From Enterococcus sp. 9D6_DIV0238 (GTDB lineage Bacteria; Bacillota; Bacilli; Lactobacillales; Enterococcaceae), in NCBI RefSeq assembly GCF_002174455.2, contig NZ_CP147246.1, forward strand, positions 62,001 through 126,000: 64,000 nucleotides of DNA. Reading direction: 5' to 3'. Positions 17,211 through 25,122 of the stretch are shown here, one piece after another (the stretch's first letter is position 1; every line of letters starts with the position of its first letter). Under the pieces are notes generated by a model. The model did no database searches. It was not told the DNA's origin and was given only the letters and a program-made list of their open reading frames with translations. Both the position numbers and the translations under genes were made by a program.

Positions 17211-18401
17211 AATCAAAAAAGAACATTTATTACTGCGATCTTACTCTTATTACTTATTTTTGTTATCAGCTTGGGAGTGATTTTAGTCATGAATCAAAAA
17301 GAACAAAAGGAAACAAGTCAACGATCAGAAACAACTTTGGCGAGCAGTACAACAACTTCTTCAACACAAAAAAGAACTTCAGCTAAAACGCAAGATGAAG
17401 CAATCAAAAAGTTGATGGCTTCCATGAGTTTGGAAGAAAAAGTCGGTCAGTTATTCTTAGCTCGTGTGCCGGTTGAAGGTCAGATCGAGAGTATTCAACT
17501 GAATCATCTAGGCGGCTATTTACTTTTTGGGCGCGATGTAGAAATGGAGACGCCAGAGACACTAAAAGAAAAAATTGCTTCTTATCAAGAAGCAAGTAAA
17601 ATTCCATTATTGATTGCCTCTGATGAGGAAGGGGGAACTGTTTCTCGTTTAAGTAGAGGAACTGATTTAGTTGCAGATGCTTTTCAGTCACCCCAAGAAA
17701 TTTATCAAGCTTCAGGTCTAGCGGGAATTCGTAGGGATATTCAGCAAAAAGCCACTGTGTTACACTCTTACGGTATTCAAGCCGGCCTTTTCCCTGACGC
17801 TGATGTTGCTACTGATCCTCAAGCATTTATTTACGATCGGACGCTAGGATTAGATGCAGATAAAACAAGTGAGTATATAAAAACAAGCGTAGAAGAGTTG
17901 AAAAATCAAAAGCTTATTTCTACGTTGAAGCATTTTCCAGGTTATGGGAATAATCGAGATTCTCATGTCGAAATCGTTTATGATACAAGAACTTTAGCTG
18001 AATTACAAACGAGCGACTTTTTACCTTTTAAAGCAGGGATCTCGGCTGGTGCTGATAGTGTCTTAGTATCTCACAATATTGTAACAAGTATTGATGAAAC
18101 AATGCCGGCATCTATTTCAAAACCAGTCCATGATTTATTGCGTAATGAGTTAGGGTTTCAGGGCGTGATCATGACAGATGATATGGATATGGCGGGATTA
18201 GCCGAATTTATTCCCCAGGAAGAAGCAGGTTTGGCTGCACTGCAAGCCGGCAATGACTTGATTCTATCTTCCTCCTTTCAAGAACAGATTCCCTATGTGC
18301 TGCAAGGAATCGAACAAGGAGTCTATACAACAGAGGCATTGGATCAATCTGTGTATCGTGTGTTAAAAATGAAAATGGACATAGGCTTGATAAATCGGTA
18401 G
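17211..18401 (+). CDS. Membrane-anchored GH3 beta-N-acetylhexosaminidase-like enzyme, probable non-canonical ATC start
   Basis: Glycoside hydrolase family 3 enzyme of the NagZ type. The histidine-containing loop KHFPGYGNNRDSH (about residue 241) and the nucleophile segment MTDDMDMAGL (about residue 320) are intact, so beta-N-acetylglucosaminidase activity on muropeptides or similar sugars is likely. The reading frame is open back to a TAG at 17193, and the codons from 17211 encode a Lys-Lys-Gly start and a hydrophobic helix (residues 5-28), then a Ser/Thr-rich linker. No ATG, GTG or TTG lies between the AGGAGGA site (17194-17200) and this helix. The TTG at 17271 would cut the helix in half. 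ATC at 17211 is therefore my best start, as a true rare start, a mutated ATG or a sequence error. Confidence 0.8.
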   Translation, partial: NQKRTFITAILLLLLIFVISLGVILVMNQKEQKETSQRSETTLASSTTTSSTQKRTSAKTQDEAIKKLMASMSLEEKVGQLFLARVPVEGQIESIQLNHLGGYLLFGRDVEMETPETLKEKIASYQEASKIPLLIASDEEGGTVSRLSRGTDLVADAFQSPQEIYQASGLAGIRRDIQQKATVLHSYGIQAGLFPDADVATDPQAFIYDRTLGLDADKTSEYIKTSVEELKNQKLISTLKHFPGYGNNRDSHVEIVYDTRTLAELQTSDFLPFKAGISAGADSVLVSHNIVTSIDETMPASISKPVHDLLRNELGFQGVIMTDDMDMAGLAEFIPQEEAGLAALQAGNDLILSSSFQEQIPYVLQGIEQGVYTTEALDQSVYRVLKMKMDIGLINR

Positions 18402-18423
18402 ATGTCTAGTTTTAAACAGTTGA

Positions 18424-18467
18424 AAAAACAGCCAACTGATAGAGTAAATTTTCAGCTGGCTGTTTCA
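18424..18467. terminator. Terminator between the GH3 gene and the convergent RpiR gene
   Basis: Stem of about 14 bp with one mismatch (18426-18439 with 18452-18465), with A and T runs on either side. Confidence 0.75.
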
Positions 18468-18468
18468 T

Positions 18469-19320
18469 TTATATCAAGTTAGGATTCATCTTTTGATAGT
18501 TGGCTAATTTATAGGCAAGGTTCTTTTCATAATCTTGATTAAAAAAGCTAAGGTAGAGACAATCAAAGATATACATCAAGGACATGCGAGTGGAAAAAGA
18601 AGAAATCTTGTTATAATGGTTCTCCAAGGATGAAAAAAGAAAGACGCCATCAACTTTTGTTTTAAGTAAAGGGCTATTTTTAGAGGTGATCAATAGTACT
18701 TTACTTTGATTCTTTTTTAAGGTATCTAAGATTTTTTTGACACTGGAACCTCGTCCTTCATATGAAACAACGATCGCCAGATGGTCTGGTGTACTATTCG
18801 CTGCACTCAGGTTTTGTGTGTAATCATCGATGGGGACATTGATTCGTTTCCCGATTTCCTGCAGTTGAAATTGAAAGTTTTGAGCAAAATATATATTTGC
18901 GGAAGAAGCATAAACATCGATATATTTCGCTTGTTTCAATAAATCACTATTTGCTGCCATTTGATCAAAATTGTTTGTATCGATGGTGGATTGTACTGTT
19001 TGTTCGTATACTGTTTTCAATTTTGTCGTCATTGCATAGAGATTGTCTTCGGCAGAAATAGGATAGTCTATATCGATGATCGGTGTCGTTCGGTGCTCAT
19101 TTAAATCATTGACTAAGGCGAGTTTAAGATCATTCAGACCATCAAGCTCAAGCTTATTGATCAAACGATAAATGGTTGAAATCGACACGTAAGAATGTTC
19201 TGCCAACTCTTGTGGAGAAAAGTGGATCACCTCATCCGGCGTTTCTAAAATGTAATCAACGAGAGTTTGTTCACTAGCAGTTAAAGAATCTAAGCTTTTT
19301 AATTTAAAAAATAGGCTCAT
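18469..19320 (-). CDS. MurR/RpiR-family transcriptional regulator
   Basis: Regulator of 283 aa. Residues 1-75 are the RpiR helix-turn-helix (SLTASEQTLVDYI, then ELAEHSYVSISTIYRLINKL). Residues 125-265 form a SIS domain that binds phosphosugars (YIDVYASSANIYFAQNF, HLAIVVSYEGRGSSVKK). It faces the GH3 hexosaminidase gene tail to tail and follows the HAD phosphatase gene, separated by a terminator. Amino-sugar or MurNAc-6-phosphate recycling is a reasonable guess for its regulon, but no PTS or etherase gene is adjacent. Confidence 0.9.
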   Translation of the reverse strand: MSLFFKLKSLDSLTASEQTLVDYILETPDEVIHFSPQELAEHSYVSISTIYRLINKLELDGLNDLKLALVNDLNEHRTTPIIDIDYPISAEDNLYAMTTKLKTVYEQTVQSTIDTNNFDQMAANSDLLKQAKYIDVYASSANIYFAQNFQFQLQEIGKRINVPIDDYTQNLSAANSTPDHLAIVVSYEGRGSSVKKILDTLKKNQSKVLLITSKNSPLLKTKVDGVFLFSSLENHYNKISSFSTRMSLMYIFDCLYLSFFNQDYEKNLAYKLANYQKMNPNLI

Positions 19321-19388
19321 TATATCAGTTACCTTTCAATGATGTTCGTGTTACTAAATTCAGTATACCTGATAATGACCATTTATGT

Positions 19389-19437
19389 AAAAAAGAGTGT
19401 CGAACCAAGCATTATTTCTACGTTTGGTTCGACACTC
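19389..19437 (-). terminator. Terminator of the VOC-HAD operon
   Basis: Perfect 13-bp stem GAGTGTCGAACCA (19395-19407) with 19425-19437. A T run follows on the minus strand. Confidence 0.85.
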
Positions 19438-19474
19438 AAAAGTTGAATAAATGATGAAAACTGAAACGGCTGTT

Positions 19475-20314
19475 TTAAAGTAACTCTGCCAACGCTTTTG
19501 CAATTCCATCTTCGTTGTTAGTCGCTGTAACTTTGTTCGCTGCACTTTTTAATTCATCTACCGCATTGCCCATTGCAATACCGATTCCAGCGTAATTGAT
19601 GAGCGACAAATCATTATGTCCGTCACCAAATGAAACAATATGCTCTTGCTGGATTCCTAAAGGCTTAAGCGATTGCTCCAGAGCATGAGCTTTGTCGATC
19701 CCCTGATTAGTAAACTCGAAATACATTGGAGCAGAAAAGACGCCACTCACTGTATCTTTAAAAGGGGCTAAAATGTTTTCAGCATGTTTTTGTAAATATT
19801 CTGGTTGAGCAGCCACTAAAATTTTGTGTAATGGAAATTCAACAAAAGCAGCTAAATCTGTTTTTTCGCATAACTGGAAGTTCCCGCCGCGAGATTCATA
19901 CTCAATGATATTGAACTGTTTACCCATAGCGCCAAGATCAAGGATACCATCGTAAACATCGTTCACATACATATAGTCACCGTGAGCAATCATTGGTTTC
20001 ACATCAAACTGTTTTAAATGTTCTAAAATAGCTTTTGCTGTTTCAGTAGAAAGAGGTTGACTGAACAGTTCTTCTTGCGTGCAAACGTCTAAAACATGTG
20101 CGCCATTATATGAAACAAGCAGCCCATTATATTGATCCAATTTCAATTCTTCAACGTATTTTAACATACCGGGAGTTGGTCTGCCGGAAGCCAATACGAC
20201 TTTGATCCCGTTTTTTTGTGCATCGATCAGGGCCTCTCGTGTATTTTTTGATACTTCTTTTTTATCATTTAACAAAGTACCATCGATATCTAATACAATT
20301 GCTTTAATAGTCAT
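19475..20314 (-). CDS. Cof-type HAD hydrolase (sugar-phosphatase-like)
   Basis: Haloacid-dehalogenase-superfamily phosphatase of 279 aa, subfamily IIB. Motif I is VLDIDGTLLND (Asp8, Asp10), motif II is VLASGRP, and motifs III/IV are near the end (SFGDGHNDLSLINYAGIGIAMGNA). The C2B cap lies between residues 85 and 195. Related proteins such as YidA dephosphorylate sugar phosphates or flavin precursors with broad specificity. The gene follows a VOC gene by 15 bp on the same strand. Confidence 0.9.
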   Translation of the reverse strand: MTIKAIVLDIDGTLLNDKKEVSKNTREALIDAQKNGIKVVLASGRPTPGMLKYVEELKLDQYNGLLVSYNGAHVLDVCTQEELFSQPLSTETAKAILEHLKQFDVKPMIAHGDYMYVNDVYDGILDLGAMGKQFNIIEYESRGGNFQLCEKTDLAAFVEFPLHKILVAAQPEYLQKHAENILAPFKDTVSGVFSAPMYFEFTNQGIDKAHALEQSLKPLGIQQEHIVSFGDGHNDLSLINYAGIGIAMGNAVDELKSAANKVTATNNEDGIAKALAELL

Positions 20315-20329
20315 GTTCGTTTCTCCTCA

Positions 20330-20713
20330 CTATACAGTTAATTCCAATCGATTTCCTTCTGGATCAGCAATCACTGATTCATAATAGCCGTCACCAGTTG
20401 TTCGGCAGGGGCTTAACAATTCATAGCCCTCCAGCACTAAAACGTTCGTCAGCGCATCAACGCTTTGTTTACTACCTAAAGAAATCGCTAAATGGGCAAA
20501 GCCTAAGCTTTCACTGGTGCCAGTGCTATTTGTAACATCTTCACGCTGCATGATCTCTAATCTAGCACCATCTTCAAAAGTCAAAAAATAAGAATGAAAA
20601 CTTGTTTTAGTATTATGATAAAGCTCCGATGATGTTACATTGAAATACGTCTGATAAAAGGTTCGCATGGCTTCTAAGTCACGAACCCATAATCCAATAT
20701 GTTCTATTTTCAA
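20330..20713 (-). CDS. VOC-fold glyoxalase-like protein
   Basis: Protein of 127 aa with the VOC pattern IEHIGLWVRDLEAMRTFYQTYF at the start, LGFAHLAISLGS in the middle and VIADPEGNRLELTV at the end. Potential metal ligands are His5, Glu53, His74 and Glu122, the usual four positions. It resembles lactoylglutathione-lyase-like proteins of lactic acid bacteria. It heads a two-gene operon with the HAD phosphatase, with a GGAGGG ribosome site. The substrate is unknown. Confidence 0.85.
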   Translation of the reverse strand: MKIEHIGLWVRDLEAMRTFYQTYFNVTSSELYHNTKTSFHSYFLTFEDGARLEIMQREDVTNSTGTSESLGFAHLAISLGSKQSVDALTNVLVLEGYELLSPCRTTGDGYYESVIADPEGNRLELTV

Positions 20714-20775
20714 AATAATCCCTCCGTTTGCAAATGTTTACACTCTCAGTATAAAACAAAACCATCACATAAAGT

Positions 20776-21087
20776 ATGGGACTAGAAAGATTGATAGAAT
20801 CTTTTCAAAAGTATAATGAAAGTAAGTTTTTTTCTGAAAAAAAAGTATCAGAGCTATTTACTTTATCCATCCGTAAAAGGCAGTTCTTGACAAGTAATAT
20901 TTCCTCATGCTATATTGAAAACAATAAAAACGAAGAGAGGGATCCGTGCATTGAAAAATTAAGTCAATTTGTTGAAGCTGCATTCAGACTGTATCTTGAA
21001 GTGTTTCAAGGGAGCAGTGTGCAGATTTTCAGGATTGGCGATGATTTTTCAGTGTACGGGTCTTTTTGTGTACAGATAAATGAGTAA
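20776..21087 (+). CDS. Doubtful 103-aa reading frame in the leader of the ABC-F gene
   Basis: An ATG at 20776 opens a 103-codon frame without a recognisable ribosome site. A good promoter (20887-20916) lies inside it, so the first half is unlikely to be translated from the same transcript. The downstream half (from about residue 59, IEKLSQFVEAAFRLYLEVF) reads like protein and ends at 21087. I do not recognise any family. It may be a chance frame, or an older gene whose tail now forms the leader. Confidence 0.25.
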   Translation: MGLERLIESFQKYNESKFFSEKKVSELFTLSIRKRQFLTSNISSCYIENNKNEERDPCIEKLSQFVEAAFRLYLEVFQGSSVQIFRIGDDFSVYGSFCVQINE

Positions 21088-21140
21088 GCCAGTTCTGAAA
21101 AGTGTCGAAGGTGTTTAAAGCAGCCTTCCGCTTTTTTTAA
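20887..21140 (+). promoter_or_regulatory. Promoter, leader and attenuator-like terminator of the ABC-F gene
   Basis: TTGACA (20887-20892) and TATATT (20911-20916) are 18 bp apart. The transcript would have a leader of about 230 nt. GAGAGGGA at 20935-20942 lies 8 bp before the tiny frame TTG AAA AAT TAA (20951-20962), a possible uORF. Near the end a stem GAAGG-TG (from about 21108) pairs with CA-CCTTC and is followed by seven T residues at about 21132-21138, just before the GAGGTGA site of the ABC-F gene. Antibiotic-responsive attenuation of this kind is known for other ABC-F resistance genes; here it is inferred. Confidence 0.5.
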
Positions 21141-21152
21141 CGAGGTGATAGT

Positions 21153-22652
21153 ATGTCAAAAATTGAAATCAAACAACTAACGTTTGGATATGATAATCAA
21201 GGAACACTCTTATTTGACCAAGCAAATCTAAATTTCGATACCAGCTGGAAATTAGGTCTAATTGGAAGAAATGGGCGGGGAAAAACGACGCTCCTAAATA
21301 TTTTACAGAACAAGCTAAGCTATAGCGGACAAATCAACCATCAATTAGAATTTTTGTACTTCCCGCAGCCGATCAAGGATAAAAAACAGCTGACTTTTTA
21401 TGTTTTACAGGAGATCAGTGATTTTGAACAATGGGAAATCGAACGTGAGTTGAATCTTTTGAACGTCGATCCGCAAATTTTATGGCGTGAGTTTGAAACA
21501 TTATCTGGTGGGGAGCAGACGAAAGTGCTGCTGGCTTTATTATTCATTGATGATCAGTATTTTCCGCTGATCGATGAACCGACTAATCATTTAGATATCG
21601 CAGGTCGCAAGCAAGTAGCAGAATACTTGAAAAAGAAACGTCAGGGATTTATCGTTGTTAGTCATGATCGATCTTTTGTAGACGACGTCGTTGATCATGT
21701 ATTATCGATCGAGAAGAGTCAGCTGGAATTATATCAAGGAAATTTTTCTGTTTATGAGGAACAAAAGAAGATAAAAGATGAGTTTGAGCTAGCGCAAAAT
21801 GAAAAGCTAAAAAAAGAAGTCACTCGTCTCCGAAAAACAGCTGCTGAAAAAGCTGAATGGTCTCGATCGAAAGAACAAGATAAGTATGGAAAAGCTTCTG
21901 AAAAAGGTAGTGGAGCAATTTACGATACAGGTTTTATTGGTGCTCGGGCAGCACGTACGATGAAACGATCAAAATCGATCGAGAGTAGGATGGAAACACA
22001 GCTCGCTGAAAAAGAAAGCTTATTGAAAGATATCGAGTATATCGATCCATTGACCATGAACTATCAACCTGGACATAATAAGCGCCTATTGACAGTTGAA
22101 CACTTAGCTTTAAGCTATCAAGGTGAGCCTCTGTTTCAACCTGTTTCTTTCACTTTAAGTCAAGGAGATCGACTTGCATTGACTGGTGCAAACGGCTCAG
22201 GAAAATCATCGATCATTCGTTTATTACTGAATCAGTTCGAAGGAGAAAGTTCAGGAGAAATCAATCGTCCTGAAAAATTGAACATCAGCTATGTCCGCCA
22301 AAATTATGAGGATAATCGAGGAACATTGACGGAGTTCTCAGAAACACAAGGACTAAATCACCAGGAATTTCTCAATAATTTGCATAAACTCGGGATGGAA
22401 AGAGACGTTTTTCATAATCGGATCGAGCAAATGAGTATGGGGCAACGTAAAAAAGTTGAACTGGCAAAATCTTTGGCGATGCCAGCAGAATTTTATATTT
22501 GGGATGAACCTTTGAATTATTTGGATATATTTAATCAAGAGCAGTTAGAACAATTGATTTTATCCGTCAAGCCAACCATGCTTTTAGTAGAGCATGATCA
22601 AGCTTTTTTAGAAAAAATTGCCACACAGATTATACCGTTAGTCAAAGCATGA
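21153..22652 (+). CDS. lsa: ABC-F ribosomal protection protein, Lsa type
   Basis: Cytoplasmic tandem-ATPase protein without membrane helices, 499 aa. Walker A motifs are GRNGRGKTT and GANGSGKSS, signatures are LSGGEQTK and MSMGQRKK, and Walker B segments are PLIDEPTNHLD and YIWDEPLNYLD. Between them is a charged linker (about residues 200-300, with KKAEWSRSKEQDKYG-like character and GAIYDTGFIGARAARTMKRSK). Length and many stretches match Lsa(A) of E. faecalis as I remember it, including the conserved first line of sequence. Lsa proteins displace lincosamides, streptogramin A and pleuromutilins from the ribosome. It is probably the intrinsic copy of the species, and the phenotype is inferred. 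Confidence 0.88.
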   Translation: MSKIEIKQLTFGYDNQGTLLFDQANLNFDTSWKLGLIGRNGRGKTTLLNILQNKLSYSGQINHQLEFLYFPQPIKDKKQLTFYVLQEISDFEQWEIERELNLLNVDPQILWREFETLSGGEQTKVLLALLFIDDQYFPLIDEPTNHLDIAGRKQVAEYLKKKRQGFIVVSHDRSFVDDVVDHVLSIEKSQLELYQGNFSVYEEQKKIKDEFELAQNEKLKKEVTRLRKTAAEKAEWSRSKEQDKYGKASEKGSGAIYDTGFIGARAARTMKRSKSIESRMETQLAEKESLLKDIEYIDPLTMNYQPGHNKRLLTVEHLALSYQGEPLFQPVSFTLSQGDRLALTGANGSGKSSIIRLLLNQFEGESSGEINRPEKLNISYVRQNYEDNRGTLTEFSETQGLNHQEFLNNLHKLGMERDVFHNRIEQMSMGQRKKVELAKSLAMPAEFYIWDEPLNYLDIFNQEQLEQLILSVKPTMLLVEHDQAFLEKIATQIIPLVKA

Positions 22653-22660
22653 TCTAGGCT

Positions 22661-22861
22661 ATTGATGATTTAAATGTAGAGTACGGAATAAAAGAGCACT
22701 TTCTTTTATTCCGTGACGAAACGGGAGAGCACAAATTCATTCTTTCTTATGATGATCATGGATGTTTAGATCACATTTATGATGAAAATTGGGAAACGAT
22801 GGAAGATGGGAAGAAAAAAATGTTATATGAAAACGCTGAAGAAGAAATCGGTGTATTTTAG
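22661..22861 (+). pseudogene. C-terminal remnant of an unknown gene
   Basis: Between the ABC-F gene and pcp, one frame stays open for 66 codons and ends in TAG at 22859. It has protein-like content (HFLLFRDETGEHKFILSYDD, then GCLDHIYDENWETMEDGKKK) but no start codon or ribosome site. A TAG interrupts it at 22655. It looks like the tail of a gene whose front has been lost. I do not recognise the family. Confidence 0.45.
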
Positions 22862-22884
22862 CTGAAAGGAAGTGGATTTGTACA

Positions 22885-23529
22885 ATGAAAGTATTGGTAA
22901 CTGGGTTCGATCCGTTTGGAGGAGAATCAAGAAATCCTTCATATGAAGCTGTAAAACTCTTACCGGATAGAATTGCTGGAGCGACGATAGTCAAAGCTGA
23001 AATTCCCACTGAATTTGAAAAAAGTAGTGTTATTTTGAAGAGACTTCTCGAAGAAATGGAGCCTGATATCGTCATTTGTGTTGGGCAAGCTGGTGGACGT
23101 AGTGCCATTTCTTTTGAGCGTGTAGCGATCAATCTGGCCGAAGCAAGAATTCCAGATAATAAAGGAAATCAGCCGATAGGTGCTAAACTAGAGCTAGATG
23201 GAGAAACGGCCTACTTTACGAACCTACCGATCAAAGCAATGAGAAAAAATGTAGTAGCTCATGAGTTACCTGCAGATATTTCATATACGGCAGGTACTTT
23301 TGTCTGTAACGCAGTGATGTATCGATTATTATATCTGATCGATCGAGAATATCCCGATGTACGAGGTGGCTTTATCCATGTTCCTTTTGAGCCTGGACAG
23401 GTACTGGATCGGGCACCTGGAACTGCTTGTTTACCACTTCCAACTATTTGTGACAGTCTTTATTATGCTATTGAAGCGTGTGTAACGAATCCGTTTGATA
23501 GTGAAGAAAATGCTGGAACACTTCAATGA
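22885..23529 (+). CDS. pcp: Pyrrolidone-carboxylate peptidase
   Basis: Cysteine peptidase (family C15) that removes N-terminal pyroglutamate from peptides. The 214-aa protein has the catalytic triad Glu78 (SFERVAIN), Cys141 (GTFVCNAVMY) and His165 (GFIHVPF). It opens with MKVLVTGFDPFGG, the family hallmark. PYR activity is a classic enterococcal trait. It has a GGAAGTGG ribosome site, stands alone and ends at a strong terminator. Confidence 0.95.
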   Translation: MKVLVTGFDPFGGESRNPSYEAVKLLPDRIAGATIVKAEIPTEFEKSSVILKRLLEEMEPDIVICVGQAGGRSAISFERVAINLAEARIPDNKGNQPIGAKLELDGETAYFTNLPIKAMRKNVVAHELPADISYTAGTFVCNAVMYRLLYLIDREYPDVRGGFIHVPFEPGQVLDRAPGTACLPLPTICDSLYYAIEACVTNPFDSEENAGTLQ

Positions 23530-23578
23530 TCAAAAGCCAATCCTAGTGCAGATATCTGACTGGGATTGGTTTTTGATC
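23528..23578 (+). terminator. Terminator after pcp
   Basis: Stem of 16 bp, nearly perfect, pairing 23528-23543 with 23563-23578, overlapping the pcp stop codon. Confidence 0.75.
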
Positions 23579-23606
23579 AGTTATAAAAGGTGAGTTTTAT
23601 TTTACT

Positions 23607-23643
23607 GATAATGATTCTCATTATCATACGCTTGTGTTATACT
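23607..23643 (+). promoter_or_regulatory. Fur box overlapping the promoter of the ECF-haem oxygenase operon
   Basis: GATAATGATTCTCATTATC (23607-23625) matches 17 of 19 positions of the classical Fur consensus. A TATACT at 23638-23643 is a likely -10 box, and the -35 (about 23615-23620) lies within the Fur box. Iron-loaded Fur should therefore repress this operon. The site is seen directly, the regulation is inferred. Confidence 0.85.
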
Positions 23644-23661
23644 AACTCAATAAGGAAAGGA

Positions 23662-23835
23662 GTGGATCAAGGATTCTTTAGACGGGCTATCCATCCTTTC
23701 AAACGTAACAGACAATCAGCTATTTTTTTAACTGATCTGTTGGCTAAAGGACGATATCAACTTAAAATAAACAGTCCTGTCTATGGGCAGTTATTATTTT
23801 TATCTATAGTAAAACAAGAAGGGCCGGAAAAATGA
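23662..23835 (+). CDS. Possible 57-aa small protein coupled to the ECF operon
   Basis: A GTG at 23662 opens a 57-codon frame directly after the Fur-controlled promoter. Its TGA overlaps the ATG of the ECF S-component gene, suggesting coupling. The peptide is basic (FFRRAIHPFKRNRQ) with no membrane helix and no family I know. The GGAAAGG site is only about 2 bp from the GTG, closer than usual. It could be a real first gene or a leader frame that helps start the S-component. Confidence 0.4.
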   Translation: MDQGFFRRAIHPFKRNRQSAIFLTDLLAKGRYQLKINSPVYGQLLFLSIVKQEGPEK

Positions 23836-24449
23836 AAAAATTAAAAATTCAAGATTTTATTTCAATTGGTATTTATACTGCTATTTATTTTTTGATTGTA
23901 TCGATCGCCTTGGCGATCCTAACATTCACGATTCCTACATTTAACAACGTTTTGATTCCTAGTGCGACTGCTTTGTTCGCTGGAATCGTCTATTTATTAG
24001 TGATCCAGCGTATTCCTCGATTCGGTGCGATTACAATCATGGGGAGTGTGATGGGATTATTTTTCCTGATATCTGGACATTTTCCTTTATCATTCTTACC
24101 AAGTATTATTTGTGCAGTCGCTGCAGATTTGCTGCAATATAAAACGAGATTACCACAAAAAGCTCGGACGGTGATCAGTTATACTGTTTTTAGTTTTGGA
24201 TTGATGGGTCCTGTGCTGCCATTGTGGTTTATGAAAAATGCATACATCGATGCATTGATTGCTCGCGGCAAAGATTCAGTGTACATCGAAAAAGTCTTTA
24301 CACCGATCACGACGGGCATGTTTTATTTTTGTACAATCGCTGTTATTGTTTGTAGTGTTTTAGGTATATTGATTGGACAAAAAATCTATGTGAAACATTT
24401 TGATAAAACCAAAGGGAAGAATTATGAGCAAAGTATGCGTAACGTTTGA
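23832..24449 (+). CDS. ECF transporter S-component (MptD/Trep_Strep type)
   Basis: Membrane substrate-binding subunit of 205 aa with five or six hydrophobic helices (for example ISIGIYTAIYFLIVSIALAI and TIMGSVMGLFFLISGHFPLS). The overall look matches the MptD family of ECF S-components. The downstream genes supply the T and A subunits, so this is a dedicated ECF system. Fur control and the IsdG-like enzyme at the operon end point to haem or an iron compound as substrate. A haem-importing ECF system has been described in Lactobacillus sakei. The substrate here is inferred. Confidence 0.8.
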   Translation: MKKLKIQDFISIGIYTAIYFLIVSIALAILTFTIPTFNNVLIPSATALFAGIVYLLVIQRIPRFGAITIMGSVMGLFFLISGHFPLSFLPSIICAVAADLLQYKTRLPQKARTVISYTVFSFGLMGPVLPLWFMKNAYIDALIARGKDSVYIEKVFTPITTGMFYFCTIAVIVCSVLGILIGQKIYVKHFDKTKGKNYEQSMRNV

Positions 24450-25122
24450 TCCTAGAAGTAAGTTATGTACGATTTTATTTGCAAGCTTTTTGCTGATGTT
24501 CCCTTTACCATTTGTTGCTGAAATACTTTTTGTGAGCTTGTTATATGGACTGTTTATTTTAAATGGTGCATTTAAAAAAGGAACGATTTTCTATGCGATT
24601 TTCTGGTTGTTCATTCTTGGTGATCATTTGTTATTTCCCTACATAGATAATGGAGCGGCAGCTTTTTTTGATTTTATTTTGGTTGGGAATCGTCGTTTAT
24701 TACCGACGGTTATGGCAGCAGCTTTTGCAATGAATCAGACAAAAATCAGTGAATGGATCGCAGCATTAAAAAAATGCCGTATACCTTTTGGCTTGATCGT
24801 TCCTTTAACGGTGCTATTCCGCTTTTTCCCAACTTTTTTTCAAGATTTTAAAAGTATCCGAAATGCCATGAAGTATCGGGGGATCGCTGTCTCGACAGTA
24901 GATTTATTTATGCATCCTTTTCAAACAATGGAATACATCATTGTTCCCGTACTGATGTCAGCAGAAAATACGTCATTGGATTTATCAGCAGCTGCGCTAG
25001 CTCGAGGATTGGCTAACCCAACAGCTCATACAAGTGTTTATGAGATTCGTTTAAAAATACAGGACTATGTATTGATCGGCCTGATTATTCTAGGTATGTT
25101 GTTTGGGAGGAAGATTGGATGA
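24424..25122 (+). CDS. ECF transporter T-component (transmembrane coupling subunit)
   Basis: EcfT/CbiQ-like protein of 232 aa. It begins at ATG 24424 after AAAGGGAAG, overlapping the S-component by 26 bp. Hydrophobic helices fill residues 12-110 and the final segment. The coupling region includes the family Ala-Arg-Gly motif AALARGLANP near residues 195-204, which contacts the ATPases. It forms the scaffold joining S-component and ATPase. Its stop overlaps the ATPase start by 4 bp. Confidence 0.85.
   Translation: MSKVCVTFDPRSKLCTILFASFLLMFPLPFVAEILFVSLLYGLFILNGAFKKGTIFYAIFWLFILGDHLLFPYIDNGAAAFFDFILVGNRRLLPTVMAAAFAMNQTKISEWIAALKKCRIPFGLIVPLTVLFRFFPTFFQDFKSIRNAMKYRGIAVSTVDLFMHPFQTMEYIIVPVLMSAENTSLDLSAAALARGLANPTAHTSVYEIRLKIQDYVLIGLIILGMLFGRKIG

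Noticed and set aside
22737..23132. 131-codon minus-strand frame opposite the remnant and pcp
   Set aside because: It lies antisense to the well-supported pcp gene, has no ribosome site, and its composition (Ser/Pro/Phe-rich) is that of a shadow frame.
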